From contig JAZKXO010000056.1 in the NCBI GenBank assembly GCA_045611685.1, forward strand, positions 1 to 64,000: 64,000 nt of DNA. The letters run 5' to 3'. The notes beneath the pieces are model-generated. The model had not been told where the DNA came from. It searched no databases and saw only the letters and a list, made by a program, of their open reading frames with translations. Below, piece after piece: positions 7,199 through 16,148 of the stretch. Made by a program: the position numbers and the translations under genes. Origin of the DNA: SIG701 sp045611685. GTDB lineage: Bacteria > Bacillota > Clostridia > Oscillospirales > CAG-272. Numbering within the stretch: the stretch's first letter is position 1; the number at the start of each line of letters is the position of its first letter.

Positions 7199-7236
7199 AT
7201 CTATTCGGGTTGCGGGGTTGCCGCAATCGCCTAATT

Positions 7237-7265
7237 ATTTTAGCACAACATTCCCCCCTTGTCAA
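7237..7265 (-). promoter_or_regulatory. tRNA operon promoter
   Basis: Minus strand: TTGACA (7265-7260), 17-bp spacer, TAAAAT (7242-7237). The transcript would run into a small hairpin TTGCGG/CCGCAA (7208-7225) and then tRNA-Met. Confidence 0.75.
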
Positions 7266-7390
7266 TAGAAAAACAAAAAAATATTCAGAAAATTTGAGAA
7301 AACGTGTTATCCATCGCACTCTGTCATATCTTTTGTCAATTCGCTCAATGTTGTATCGATATTTTTGGTATCGATATGTGATTTTGATGA

Positions 7391-7419
7391 TTGAAATAGG
7401 TGTGGAAATATGCTATACT
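7391..7419 (+). promoter_or_regulatory. rex promoter
   Basis: TTGAAA (7391-7396), 17-bp spacer, TATACT (7414-7419) with TGc directly before it (extended -10). I do not see a convincing Rex operator here. Confidence 0.65.
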
Positions 7420-7489
7420 ATACGGTAGAATTTGATCGTGTGATTTTCGTGAGAATACGATATCATACAAACGTTTTATGGAGGGGAAG

Positions 7490-8122
7490 ATGAAACAGCC
7501 TCGGACTGTTACGAGGGCAACTCTCGGCAGATTGCCCGAATATCTTAGTTACCTGCAAAGAATACTCCCTGAGAAAAAGACGGTATCCGCCACTGCGATA
7601 TCGCGTGAACTCGGCTACGGCGAGGTACAGGTTCGCAAGGATCTGAGCGTGGTGAGCGGCGCAGGGAAGCCAAAGGTGGGGTACGTAACGGCGGATCTTG
7701 TCGAAAGCCTTGAACGGTATCTTACCGGCGGCGAATGCAGCCACGCTGTGATCGTCGGTGCGGGAAAACTTGGCGGCGCTATCCTCGATTACGACGGTTT
7801 CCTTGGTTTTGGACTTAAGATCATCGCGGCGTTTGATACCGATCCGGAGCGGTATGGTGCCTCCGCTTTGGGGAAGCCGATCCTGCCTATGGAAGGGCTG
7901 GAGGATTTTTGCCGCCGCGAGAAGGTTCGCATCGGTATAATCACCGTGCCCGCCAAAGCGGCGCAGGAAATTGCCGACCGACTCATCGGGGCAGGGGTTA
8001 GTGCGATATGGAGTTTTGCGCCAACGCATCTCCGCGTGCCCGAAACCGTATTTCTGCAGGAAGAAAATCTTGCTTTGTCGCTCGCACATCTGCATATTCT
8101 GAACGATCGATCCGGTAAATAA
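7490..8122 (+). CDS. rex: Redox-sensing transcriptional repressor Rex
   Basis: A 210-residue NADH-sensing repressor that controls fermentation and energy genes in Gram-positive bacteria. An N-terminal winged helix (about 1-75; TVSATAISRELGYGEVQVRKD) is followed by a Rossmann domain with VGAGKLGGAI and a final domain-swap helix. ATG 7490 is preferred over ATG 7478 because GGAGGGG overlaps the earlier codon and sits ideally before the later one. The transporter gene follows 16 bases downstream in the same operon, which hints that transport is tied to redox state. Confidence 0.95.
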   Translation: MKQPRTVTRATLGRLPEYLSYLQRILPEKKTVSATAISRELGYGEVQVRKDLSVVSGAGKPKVGYVTADLVESLERYLTGGECSHAVIVGAGKLGGAILDYDGFLGFGLKIIAAFDTDPERYGASALGKPILPMEGLEDFCRREKVRIGIITVPAKAAQEIADRLIGAGVSAIWSFAPTHLRVPETVFLQEENLALSLAHLHILNDRSGK

Positions 8123-8138
8123 TTTTTGAGGTATACAT

Positions 8139-9392
8139 ATGTCTCTGTTTAACGGTGTTTTGTCAGTTAGCGGCATCACGTTTGTGATGTTTGCGATTCT
8201 CCTTATCGCCGCTGTGGGCTACGCCCTTGGCCGTATTACGGTAAAAGGGATTTCCCTTGGTACGGCGGGCGTGTTTGTCGTAGCACTCCTTTTTGGCGCT
8301 TTGTTCTACGGTACAATGAGGGATGCCGTTGTAAAAACGCTTGCCGACGGCACAAGTGTTGATATCTCTACTGAGATATTGAAGGTGATCGAGAACCTCG
8401 GGCTCGTTCTGTTCGTTTCATCCATTGGCTTTATTGCAGGTCCGCGCTTTCTTTCAAATCTCAGAACTACTTATAAATATTCCGCTTTCCTTGGTGTGGT
8501 GATTACCTTAATGAGCGGCATTATATGTATCTTTTTCTATTGGCTCGGTGTGGGCAGTTACGGCGATGCAAAAGAATTCGCTGCCTTGCTCGTCGGTCTT
8601 TGGGCGGGCGCGCTTTCCAGTACGTCGGCATTTTCCGCCGCAAAGGCAACGGTTGCCGCAGAATTTGAGAGCGCCGTTACCGTAGGATACGGTATCACTT
8701 ACCTCTTTGGTGTTATCGGCATTGTTTTGTTTATCCAGATTCTTCCGAAACTCCTCGGTGCCGATATGGAGAAAGAACGTCGAAAACTGCCGCGTGTGGA
8801 AGTTATTGAAAAGAACACGGATACGAAACGTCGTTTCGAACTTGATCCTTACGGCATCGGTGCGTTCTCTCTTGCGTCGTTTCTCGGCGTGCTTCTGGGT
8901 GCCGTGAAAATTCCGCTTACGTCTGCCGGACTCGAAGGAGCGACCTTTTCCTTGACGACGACCGGCGGCGTGCTTGTCGTATCGCTCCTCTTCGGGCATT
9001 TCGGACATATCGGTCCCGTCAGTATCATGATAAAGAATACGACCGCCAAAGTGTTCCGCGAATTAGGCCTTACACTCTTTCTCATAGGCGCCGGTGTTGC
9101 AGGCGGTGCGAGATTCGTCGAGTATTTCAAGCCCGTGTATTTCTTCTATGGAGCGGTTATGACCGTTCTGCCGATGATTGTAGGCTTTTTATTTGCAAAG
9201 TATTTGTTGAAGTTGAGTCTTCTTAACAATCTTGGCTCGATTGCCGGCGGTATGACGAGCACGCCCGCACTCGGCACGCTCATAAGCGTATCGAAAACCG
9301 AGGACGTAGCTGCCGCATACGCCGCCGCGTACCCGATCGCCTTGATTGCGGTGGTGCTTACAGCACAGGCACTCTCTGTGCTTTTAGTCTAA
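8139..9392 (+). CDS. AspT/YidE-family transporter without RCK domains
   Basis: A 417-residue membrane protein made of two homologous blocks of about five helices (residues 5-195 and 235-415), as in the AspT/YidE/YbjL antiporter family. Members are usually about 550 residues with two TrkA-C (RCK_C) domains between the halves; here only a charged loop of some 45 residues (about 200-245) remains. The family includes aspartate:alanine and succinate exchangers, so a dicarboxylate or amino-acid exchange role is plausible, and its place behind rex would fit succinate or amino acid fermentation. Substrate not identifiable from sequence. Confidence 0.82.
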   Translation: MSLFNGVLSVSGITFVMFAILLIAAVGYALGRITVKGISLGTAGVFVVALLFGALFYGTMRDAVVKTLADGTSVDISTEILKVIENLGLVLFVSSIGFIAGPRFLSNLRTTYKYSAFLGVVITLMSGIICIFFYWLGVGSYGDAKEFAALLVGLWAGALSSTSAFSAAKATVAAEFESAVTVGYGITYLFGVIGIVLFIQILPKLLGADMEKERRKLPRVEVIEKNTDTKRRFELDPYGIGAFSLASFLGVLLGAVKIPLTSAGLEGATFSLTTTGGVLVVSLLFGHFGHIGPVSIMIKNTTAKVFRELGLTLFLIGAGVAGGARFVEYFKPVYFFYGAVMTVLPMIVGFLFAKYLLKLSLLNNLGSIAGGMTSTPALGTLISVSKTEDVAAAYAAAYPIALIAVVLTAQALSVLLV

Positions 9393-9393
9393 C

Positions 9394-9429
9394 AAAAAAG
9401 TGAGGAACCGCTCGATTCCTCACTTTTTT
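9394..9429. terminator. Bidirectional terminator
   Basis: AAAAAAGTGAGGAA (9394-9407) pairs with TTCCTCACTTTTTT (9416-9429), between the convergent rex-transporter operon and the methionine/serine operon. Confidence 0.9.
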
Positions 9430-10691
9430 TATCGGTTGTTCACGTCCAGTCGGAGATTGGCAAGTCCCGCTTCCGAAGTTTCCTTGTATCGGTGAGACAT
9501 ATCCAGCCCCGTTTGTTTCATGATGAGGATCACGTTGTCGAGCGAGATCTTTCTCGTATCGCTCAAAAAGCTGGAGAGATTCACCGCATTGATTGCACGC
9601 ATGGCGGCGACGGCATTTCGCTCGATGCAGGGGATCTGCACAAGACCGCAGATGGGATCGCAGGTAAGACCGAGGTGGTGCTCAATGGCTATCTCCGCCG
9701 CGTATTCGATCTTATCGAAGCTGAGCCTAAACAGTTCTGCGAGGGCGGCCGCCGCCATCGCGCAGGCGCTTCCGACCTCTGCCTGGCATCCGCATTCCGC
9801 ACCGGAAATGGATGCGTTGGTTTTGATCAGATTGCCGATGAGACCGGCTGTTGCAAGTGCTTCTTTGATCTGTCGATCGGTGAAGCGGTGCTTTTCCTGC
9901 TGGTAGTAGAGAACGGCGGGAAGAACGCCTGAGGCGCCGCAGGTGGGGGCTGTAACGATCGTGCCGCCCGCGGCATTCTGCTCGCTCACGGCGAACGCAT
10001 AGGAGCAGACGAGGCGGTTTTCGCGCGTTTCGGCGGTCTCGTCGATATGCTGCATCTCATGGAGATAGCGCGCCTTGCGCTGTACGTTCAGCCCACCGGG
10101 CAGGATTCCTTCGCTGTTAAGACCTTCCTCGATGGCGGCCTTCATATGCTTCCAAACGGTGTCAAGATAGTCCCAGATCTTTGCTCCTTCCACCTCTTCG
10201 ACGTATTGCCAGAGGCGCATCCGCCGCTCGCGGCAGTACACCGCGATTTCACTGAACCGCGTCATCGCATAAACGGTCGGTGCATCGGGGAGCGTTTCGT
10301 TCTCTGCCGCAATCCGTCCGCCGCCGACGCTGAAAATGCGCCATTTCCCAAGCTCGGTTTCTCCCTCGTACGCCGTCAGATCCATCGTGTTCGGATGGGG
10401 GACGGAGAGGGCGGTGTTCATTTCGATTTCTACGCTATGGGGCGCAAATGTGCGGCGGATTACGGTATCCGTGCCGTGGCCTTTTCCTGTTTTGGCGAGG
10501 GATGCGTACAATGTCACGGAGAATCGGTCAGCCGTTGGGTATCTCGCCATGAATTGCTTACACGCCCGTTCCGGTCCCATCGTGTGAGAACTTGACGGAC
10601 CGCGCCCAATGCGGTACAGCTCGGTGAGCGATTCCATGCCCGTGTTTTCGCGCAGTTCGACAATTTTTTCAGAAAGTATTGATTCTGTCAT
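9429..10691 (-). CDS. sdaA: L-serine ammonia-lyase, iron-sulfur dependent, single chain
   Basis: A 420-residue enzyme converting L-serine to pyruvate and ammonia with an oxygen-sensitive 4Fe-4S cluster. The N-terminal (beta) half has GPSSSHTMGP (about 31-40); the C-terminal (alpha) half has APTCGASGVLPA, ECGCQAEVGSACAM and CDPICGLVQIPC, which supply the cluster cysteines. In many Clostridia the two halves are separate sdaAA/sdaAB genes; here they are fused as in E. coli. ATG 10691 is chosen because AGAGAGG lies seven bases upstream. It is the last gene of the metF-metH operon, which links serine breakdown to one-carbon metabolism. Confidence 0.93.
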   Translation of the reverse strand: MTESILSEKIVELRENTGMESLTELYRIGRGPSSSHTMGPERACKQFMARYPTADRFSVTLYASLAKTGKGHGTDTVIRRTFAPHSVEIEMNTALSVPHPNTMDLTAYEGETELGKWRIFSVGGGRIAAENETLPDAPTVYAMTRFSEIAVYCRERRMRLWQYVEEVEGAKIWDYLDTVWKHMKAAIEEGLNSEGILPGGLNVQRKARYLHEMQHIDETAETRENRLVCSYAFAVSEQNAAGGTIVTAPTCGASGVLPAVLYYQQEKHRFTDRQIKEALATAGLIGNLIKTNASISGAECGCQAEVGSACAMAAAALAELFRLSFDKIEYAAEIAIEHHLGLTCDPICGLVQIPCIERNAVAAMRAINAVNLSSFLSDTRKISLDNVILIMKQTGLDMSHRYKETSEAGLANLRLDVNNR

Positions 10692-10708
10692 ACATGCACC
10701 TCTCTTTT

Positions 10709-13117
10709 TCATGATAACGAGCCTATGATTTCTTCCGCATAACGGACGGCTTCCATGGCGTCTTTTGCGTATTTATCGGCGCCTATTTTTCGTGCGTATT
10801 CCTCGGTCAGAACCGCGCCGCCGACGATCGTCTTGCAGAACGGTGCTTTTTCCCGAAGCAGCTTTACGGTTTCTTCCATGGCGGGGACGGTGGTCGTCAT
10901 GAGCGCACTGAGACCTGCGAGCGGCGCGTGCAGTTCGAGAACTTTATCGAGGACGGCAGTCGGAGGGACATCACGTCCGAGATCCACCACGTCGAATCCG
11001 TAGTTTTCGAGGAGCAGTTTTACGATGTTCTTGCCGATATCGTGGATATCGCCGTGGACGGTGGCAATCACGAACGTGCCCTTGCGTGCTTTCGTTTCGC
11101 TGTCTGTCATGTGATTCTTGATTGCTTCAAACGCGCTTTTGGCGGCTTCCGCGCTCATGAGAAGCTCGGGCAGGTAGACGGTCTTTTTTTCAAATCCGAT
11201 ACCCACCGTATCGAGGGCGGGGATGATCTCGCCGTTTACGATGTCGAGCGGCGCCATGTCGGAGAGAAGCGCTTTCGTAATCTCGGCGGCTTTGGCTGCG
11301 AGTCCCTTTACGATTGCCTTTTGCAGTTCCGATCCGTACTCTGCGGGGGATTTTGCCCCGACTGCGAGGGTGGGCGCGCTCGGTGCTGGGGTGAACGTTT
11401 CAGCCGCACGGATGTAGTCTGCGCAGTTTTCGTCAAGCCCGTGGAGCGCCTTGTAGGCGTAATACGTTTTCATCATGTCCGCCGAGTAGGGATTCATAAT
11501 GGCGGCGGAGAGACCGTTCTCGAGCGCCAAGGCGAAGAACGTACTGTTGATCGCATCGCGGTTCGGAAGGCCGAAGGATACGTTCGACACGCCAAGGGAC
11601 GTGTGGCATCCGAGTTCTTCGCGGATCCGCCGAAGTGCTTCGAGAGTGGCGAGAGCGGCTTTGTTATCCGCGCTGATCGTCATCGCCAATGTGTCGAAGA
11701 TGATGTCTTTTTTATCAATGCCGTACGAAGCGGCGGTCTCAAGGATTTTTTTTGCGATCTCGACGCGCCCTTCTGCCGTTTCCGGGATCCCGTTTTCGTC
11801 GAGCGTGAGCGCCACGGCTACGCCGCCGTATTTTTTCATAAGCGGGAATACGGCCTCCATACTTTCCCGTTTTCCGTTCACCGAGTTGATCAGCGCCTTG
11901 CCGTTCAGACGGCGGAGAGCCCCCTCCATTGCCGTTTCGTCGGCGGTATCAATCTGGAGAGGCAGATCGAGTACTGCCTGCAGTTCGCATACCGCGGCTT
12001 TCAGCATAGCAGCTTCGTCAATGTCGGGAAGACCTACGTTCACGTCCAGAATATGCACGCCTTTCTCCTGTTGCGTGATACCTTCCGAGAGGATGTAGTT
12101 GATATCGTTTTCGAGAAGCGCTTGCTTGAAACGTTTTTTACCTGTCGGATTGATGCGCTCGCCGATGAGGATCGGCTCTTTATCAAAGAATACGGCGTGG
12201 GTATAGGAAGAGACTGCGGTGAAATTCTTTTTCTCGATCGGCTTGGGGGTGAGCGATGCGGTTTTCTCCGTGAGCGCTTTTATAAATGCGGGCGTCGTTC
12301 CGCAGCATCCGCCGAGGATGCGCACACCTCTTTCAGCCAAAAGTGCCATTTCATCGGCGAACTGTTCGGCGGTTACGTCAAAGACGGTTTTTCCGTTTTC
12401 GATTTTCGGAAGTCCCGCATTCGGCTGGAGGATGACGGGGACGGAGGCATATTTCAGAAGCTCTTGGGCAACGGCGGCGAGCTGTTTTGGACCGAGTGAG
12501 CAGTTCGCACCGATCGCATCCGCGCCCATGCCCTCGAGAAGGGCGACCATCGCGGCGGGGTCAGCGCCGGTCATCAGTTTGCCGTCCTCGCCGTATGCGT
12601 TCGAAACGAGCACGGGAAGTTGGGAGTTTTCCTTCGCGGCGAGAAGGGCGGCTTTCGTCTCGTAGGCGTCGTTCATCGTTTCGATAATGATGAGATCGGC
12701 GCCGTATTTTACACCGAGACGGACGGTTTTTGCAAAAAGGGAAACGGCGTCCTCAAAATCGAGATCACCGAGCGGTTTCAAAAGCTTGCCCGTGGGCCCA
12801 ATATCAAGCGCGATGAATTTTTCCCCTTTCGTATCGGTGAGATCGCGCGCGGCTTTTGCGTTCGCAATCGCGGCGGAGACGATCTCTTCCAGCTCCCCGT
12901 CGGAAAATTTCAGCGCATTTGCGCCAAACGTATTGGCGGTAGCCACGTTGCTTCCCGCATCAAAATACGCCTTGTGAATGGCTCTTATCACTTGGGGGTG
13001 GGAGACGTTCCAGCGCTCCGGCAGCTCACCCGGGCGAAGCCCTTCGGCTTGCAGAAGCGTGCCCATGCCGCCGTCCAGATATACGTTGTTATTTTTGAGA
13101 AATTCGGAGAAATTCAT
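10709..13117 (-). CDS. metH: Cobalamin-dependent methionine synthase lacking the activation domain
   Basis: An 802-residue enzyme moving a methyl group from 5-methyl-THF through cobalamin to homocysteine. Domains in order: homocysteine-binding barrel (about 1-290; zinc cysteines in ANCSLG and GGCCGTTP), pterin-binding barrel (about 315-570; GERINPTGKKRFK), cap (about 590-680) and B12-binding domain with GDIHDIGKN, H692 being the cobalt ligand. E. coli MetH has about 1,230 residues; the missing C-terminal AdoMet reactivation domain is the separate gene just upstream in the operon. ATG 13117 is preferred over GTG 13123 because AGGAG lies five bases before it. Confidence 0.95.
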   Translation of the reverse strand: MNFSEFLKNNNVYLDGGMGTLLQAEGLRPGELPERWNVSHPQVIRAIHKAYFDAGSNVATANTFGANALKFSDGELEEIVSAAIANAKAARDLTDTKGEKFIALDIGPTGKLLKPLGDLDFEDAVSLFAKTVRLGVKYGADLIIIETMNDAYETKAALLAAKENSQLPVLVSNAYGEDGKLMTGADPAAMVALLEGMGADAIGANCSLGPKQLAAVAQELLKYASVPVILQPNAGLPKIENGKTVFDVTAEQFADEMALLAERGVRILGGCCGTTPAFIKALTEKTASLTPKPIEKKNFTAVSSYTHAVFFDKEPILIGERINPTGKKRFKQALLENDINYILSEGITQQEKGVHILDVNVGLPDIDEAAMLKAAVCELQAVLDLPLQIDTADETAMEGALRRLNGKALINSVNGKRESMEAVFPLMKKYGGVAVALTLDENGIPETAEGRVEIAKKILETAASYGIDKKDIIFDTLAMTISADNKAALATLEALRRIREELGCHTSLGVSNVSFGLPNRDAINSTFFALALENGLSAAIMNPYSADMMKTYYAYKALHGLDENCADYIRAAETFTPAPSAPTLAVGAKSPAEYGSELQKAIVKGLAAKAAEITKALLSDMAPLDIVNGEIIPALDTVGIGFEKKTVYLPELLMSAEAAKSAFEAIKNHMTDSETKARKGTFVIATVHGDIHDIGKNIVKLLLENYGFDVVDLGRDVPPTAVLDKVLELHAPLAGLSALMTTTVPAMEETVKLLREKAPFCKTIVGGAVLTEEYARKIGADKYAKDAMEAVRYAEEIIGSLS

Positions 13118-13158
13118 ACGCACTCCTGTATAAGCGGATCTGTTTTGCGATACCGCTG

Positions 13159-13758
13159 TTATTTTCTGTGGGGGATGCCAATAATCGCCGTTACGGATTT
13201 GGTCGGCGACATGAGGAGACTTTCGGTGAGGGTAATGCCGATGTGCTTTTCGGGAGTCAAAACGGCGAAAATATCCTTTTGTACGGTAAGCGGCAGATCG
13301 CCGTAGCCGGGACTGAAGCGCGGCTTTAAAATGGCATGATGTGCCGTGGCTGTATCATTACAGAAAAGATCGCAAAGCGCCTCGACGCGCTCCGTGCCGA
13401 TTGCCTGGAACAAGAGCGCCCGTGCCGGCGCGATCCGCGTGTATCTTTGTATGAGCCGATCCACTTCAATGCCGATGGTGGCGGCAAAGAGAACGGCGCT
13501 ATCGCACTCCGAAAGATGCGCGGCTAAATCCTTTGAATGGACGGAGAAAACGCCGAAATCACAGACCTCTCCATTGACGGAAATCGGCATCTCCGAAAAG
13601 CAGACGCGGTAGGCAAAGCGCCCCTCGGTTTCTTTAAGACAATCGTCTAAAAGAACCCCGATTTTGTCATCAGCCGTTCTGCATCCTGCATAGCGGAGAA
13701 TTGCCGCTTTGTCAATCGGCGGCGCTCCGTACGTCTTTACAAAAACGCACGTTTTCAT
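13159..13758 (-). CDS. Stand-alone MetH activation-domain protein
   Basis: A 199-residue protein matching the AdoMet-binding reactivation domain of methionine synthase: the conserved RFSPGYGDLPL block (about 145-155) and a family-typical end, LTESLLMSPTKSVTAIIGI. It should bind S-adenosylmethionine and help remethylate oxidised cob(II)alamin on the MetH encoded downstream, acting in trans. Its start overlaps the metF stop (ATGA), so it is translationally coupled to metF. Split MetH plus activation protein is a known arrangement in anaerobic Clostridia and Thermotogae. Confidence 0.88.
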   Translation of the reverse strand: MKTCVFVKTYGAPPIDKAAILRYAGCRTADDKIGVLLDDCLKETEGRFAYRVCFSEMPISVNGEVCDFGVFSVHSKDLAAHLSECDSAVLFAATIGIEVDRLIQRYTRIAPARALLFQAIGTERVEALCDLFCNDTATAHHAILKPRFSPGYGDLPLTVQKDIFAVLTPEKHIGITLTESLLMSPTKSVTAIIGIPHRK

Positions 13759-14633
13759 TTTTTCAGTATAGCCGAAAGATTCGACTGGATTTTTGCGGCG
13801 ACGTCCGGCTTGTTCATTGAGTATACGTGCACGTTCGTGATGCCGTTGGCGTACAGATCGATGATCTGATCCGTGGCGTACGCGATGCCTGCCTCTTTCA
13901 TGGCGGCGGGATCGCTGCCGAACGCATCGACGAGGGACTTGAAGCGCTGGGGCATAAAGGAGCCGGAGAGGCTTATAGCACGCGCAACCTGATTTGCGTT
14001 CGTGATGGGCATGATGCCCGGCACGATCGGAACGGTGATCCCCGCCTCGCGGATTTTATAAAGGAAATTGTAGAGCAGATTGTTATCGAAAAACATCTGC
14101 GTGGTGAGAAAATCGCACCCGGCATCCACCTTTTCCTTAAGGCGGAGGATGTCATCCTTTTGATTTTCGCTTTCCGGATGAATCTCAGGATAGCACGCAC
14201 CGCCGATGCAGAAATCGGCGCCGGATTCTTTCAGTTCGCGAATGAGATCAATGGCGTGGCGGTAATCCCACGCTGCACGGTCAGCGTTCTCCATCCCGGC
14301 GGGGATGTCGCCGCGCAGTGCCATGACGTTCGAAAGTCCCGCCTCTTTGATGTCGCGGATCTTTTCACGCACGGTTTCTTTTGTGGAGGAAACGCACGTC
14401 AGATGCGCGAGGGTAGGCACACCGTACAGTTCTTTTATGTTTCTGGCGATGTCGAGCGTGTACTAGCTCGTGCCGCCGCCCCCGCCGTATGTAACGCTCA
14501 TAAAGGAGGGGCGAAGTCTTGCGATCTCCTCCGTGGCGGTTTTGACACTTTCAAAGCTTGTTTCCGTCTTGGGAGGAAATACCTCAAAGGAAAGAGAAGG
14601 CGTGTTTCTTTTTATCAGATCAATGATTTTCAT
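13755..14633 (-). pseudogene. metF: Methylenetetrahydrofolate reductase interrupted by an in-frame TAG
   Basis: Translation from ATG 14633 gives a normal MetF start: FEVFPPKT (about 16-23), MSVTYG (45-50), then GGGGTS, a TAG at 14463-14465 (codon 57), and without any frame change YTLDIARNIKELYGVPTLAHL and the rest of the enzyme to 13755 (about 292 codons in all). The interrupted position is a variable, usually charged residue in MetF, one base change from GAG, AAG or CAG. No internal start near 14420 (a GTG) has a good ribosome site, and a shortened protein would lack the first barrel strands. Either this is a fresh nonsense mutation or assembly error, or the codon is read through; the intact remainder argues that any mutation is recent. 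Product would reduce methylene-THF to 5-methyl-THF, the MetH substrate. Confidence 0.85.
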
Positions 14634-14667
14634 ATGCAGGAGCCTTTCGTGGGGATTTGTATAGTTT

Positions 14668-14697
14668 ATTATACACCTTGGGGTGTCCTTGAATCAA
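14668..14697 (-). promoter_or_regulatory. metF-metH operon promoter
   Basis: Minus strand: TTGATT (14697-14692), 18-bp spacer, TATAAT (14673-14668). The leader to metF is only about 30 bases, so there is no room for an S-box or cobalamin riboswitch. Confidence 0.6.
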
Positions 14698-14728
14698 GAC
14701 GTTTCTGGATTTTTGTGGGGCAAAGAAA

Positions 14729-14762
14729 AAGCCGAAGCGGTTTTGCCGCCCCGGCTTTTTTT
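14729..14762 (-). terminator. Terminator of the etf-lactate dehydrogenase operon
   Basis: On the minus strand AAGCCGGGGCGG pairs imperfectly with CCGCTTCGGCTT around a TTTTG-type loop, followed by a T-tract. It overlaps the lctD stop codon and separates it from the metF promoter. Confidence 0.75.
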
Positions 14763-16146
14763 AGAAAATCTTATCGGGATTCAGAATACCCTTCGGGTCG
14801 AACGCCGCCTTGATGCCGCGCATCAGTTCGATCGAGGCTTCGTCCGCGGACTCGTACAGATACGCCTTCTTCGCATAGCCGATACCGTGCTCACCGGAGA
14901 CGGCACCGGACAGCTCGTTTGCCTTTTTATACATCGCATCCATGGCTCGATTCAGTTTCTCTTCCCAGTCTTTCTCCGTAAGATCGTCCTTGAGGACGTA
15001 GATGTGGAGATTTCCGTCACCCGCATGCCCAAAGCTCTTGATGCGGATGCCAACCTCGTTCTCCAGAAGGTGGGAGAATTCCACCATTTCGTGCACGTGA
15101 TTGCGCGGAACGACCACGTCGACCTCATCCATTTCCGTGGTAGAGGATTTGATCGCTTCAAGGAATGCGCCTCTCGCTTTCCAGAGCGACTCGTCGCGCT
15201 CCTCCGTATCGGAGATATAGATGTCGGGTGCACCCTCGGCAAGACAGATCTCGGCGACGTTTTCGTAATACGCCTCGATCTCCTCGCGGCTGTTGCCGTC
15301 AAACTTCAAAAGCAAATACGCATCAGCCGAGCTGTCGGGGAATTTGCGGCCGAGATACCTTTCGGAGTCGAGGATAACCTCTCTCTGCATGAACTCGATC
15401 GCTGTCGGCACGCATTTGGATTTGATGATCTTCGGTACCGTGCCGATCGCTTTTTCAAGCGTGGGGAAGGGGATAAGCAGGCTGATCGTCTTTTTCGGCA
15501 AGGGAATGAGTTTCAAAATCGCCTTGGTGATCACACCGAGCGTTCCCTCTGAGCCGACCATCAGATCCTTTAAGGCATAGCCCGAGCTGTTCTTTACGAT
15601 CTTGCCGCCGAAGTGCACGATTCTGCCGTCGCACAAAACGACTTCAAGACCGCGCACGTAGTCGCGCGTTACGCCGTATTTCACGGCGCGCATGCCGCCG
15701 GCGTTGGTGCTGATGTTGCCGCCGATCGTCGCGGTTTTTTCTCCCGGATCGGGCGGATAAAAGAGATCGTGCTCCTCGACGAACGCGGAGAGCTCCATAA
15801 GCAGCACACCCGGCTCGACGGTAACGGTGAGGTTTTCCTCATCCAGTTCAAGAATGCGGTTCATCATCGTGAAATCGAGCACGATGCCGCCACGCATGGG
15901 TACGCACGCGCCGACGAGTCCCGTGCCGCTGCCGCGGGCCGTTACGGGGATCTCGTTTTCGTATGCGTATTTCATAATGGCGGAGACTTCCTCGGAGGAC
16001 GTAACTTTTATGGCAACGTCGGGAAAATGACGGGTGCTGCTGAGTTCGTCGCGCGAATAGTCTTCGCTCAGATCATCCTTGTAGTATACTCTCTGGGGAT
16101 CGGCGACGATGGCTTTCAGATCAAGATAGTTTTTCTGAGAGAACAT
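14761..16146 (-). CDS. lctD: FAD-linked D-lactate dehydrogenase subunit (GlcD/LctD type)
   Basis: A 461-residue flavoprotein of the GlcD family. The PCMH FAD-binding domain spans about 35-215 (TARGSGTGLVGACVP and GEKTATIGGNISTNAGG) and the C-terminal oxidase domain includes FGHAGDGNLHIYV and SGEHGIGY, with histidines for metal and substrate. It is the third gene of etfB-etfA-lctD, the arrangement of the LDH-Etf complex of Acetobacterium woodii, which oxidises lactate with NAD by coupling it to reduced ferredoxin oxidation. ATG 16146 is chosen over ATG 16152 because AAAGGAG is seven bases before it; the etfA stop lies within this overlap. Glycolate oxidase is the main alternative. Confidence 0.87.
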   Translation of the reverse strand: MFSQKNYLDLKAIVADPQRVYYKDDLSEDYSRDELSSTRHFPDVAIKVTSSEEVSAIMKYAYENEIPVTARGSGTGLVGACVPMRGGIVLDFTMMNRILELDEENLTVTVEPGVLLMELSAFVEEHDLFYPPDPGEKTATIGGNISTNAGGMRAVKYGVTRDYVRGLEVVLCDGRIVHFGGKIVKNSSGYALKDLMVGSEGTLGVITKAILKLIPLPKKTISLLIPFPTLEKAIGTVPKIIKSKCVPTAIEFMQREVILDSERYLGRKFPDSSADAYLLLKFDGNSREEIEAYYENVAEICLAEGAPDIYISDTEERDESLWKARGAFLEAIKSSTTEMDEVDVVVPRNHVHEMVEFSHLLENEVGIRIKSFGHAGDGNLHIYVLKDDLTEKDWEEKLNRAMDAMYKKANELSGAVSGEHGIGYAKKAYLYESADEASIELMRGIKAAFDPKGILNPDKIF

Positions 16147-16148
16147 CC

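Noticed and set aside
10928..12499. A 523-codon plus-strand frame
   Set aside because: It is antisense to the clearly functional metH.
14634..14667. Possible SAM or cobalamin riboswitch before metF
   Set aside because: The leader after the promoter is about 30 bases and has no conserved box.
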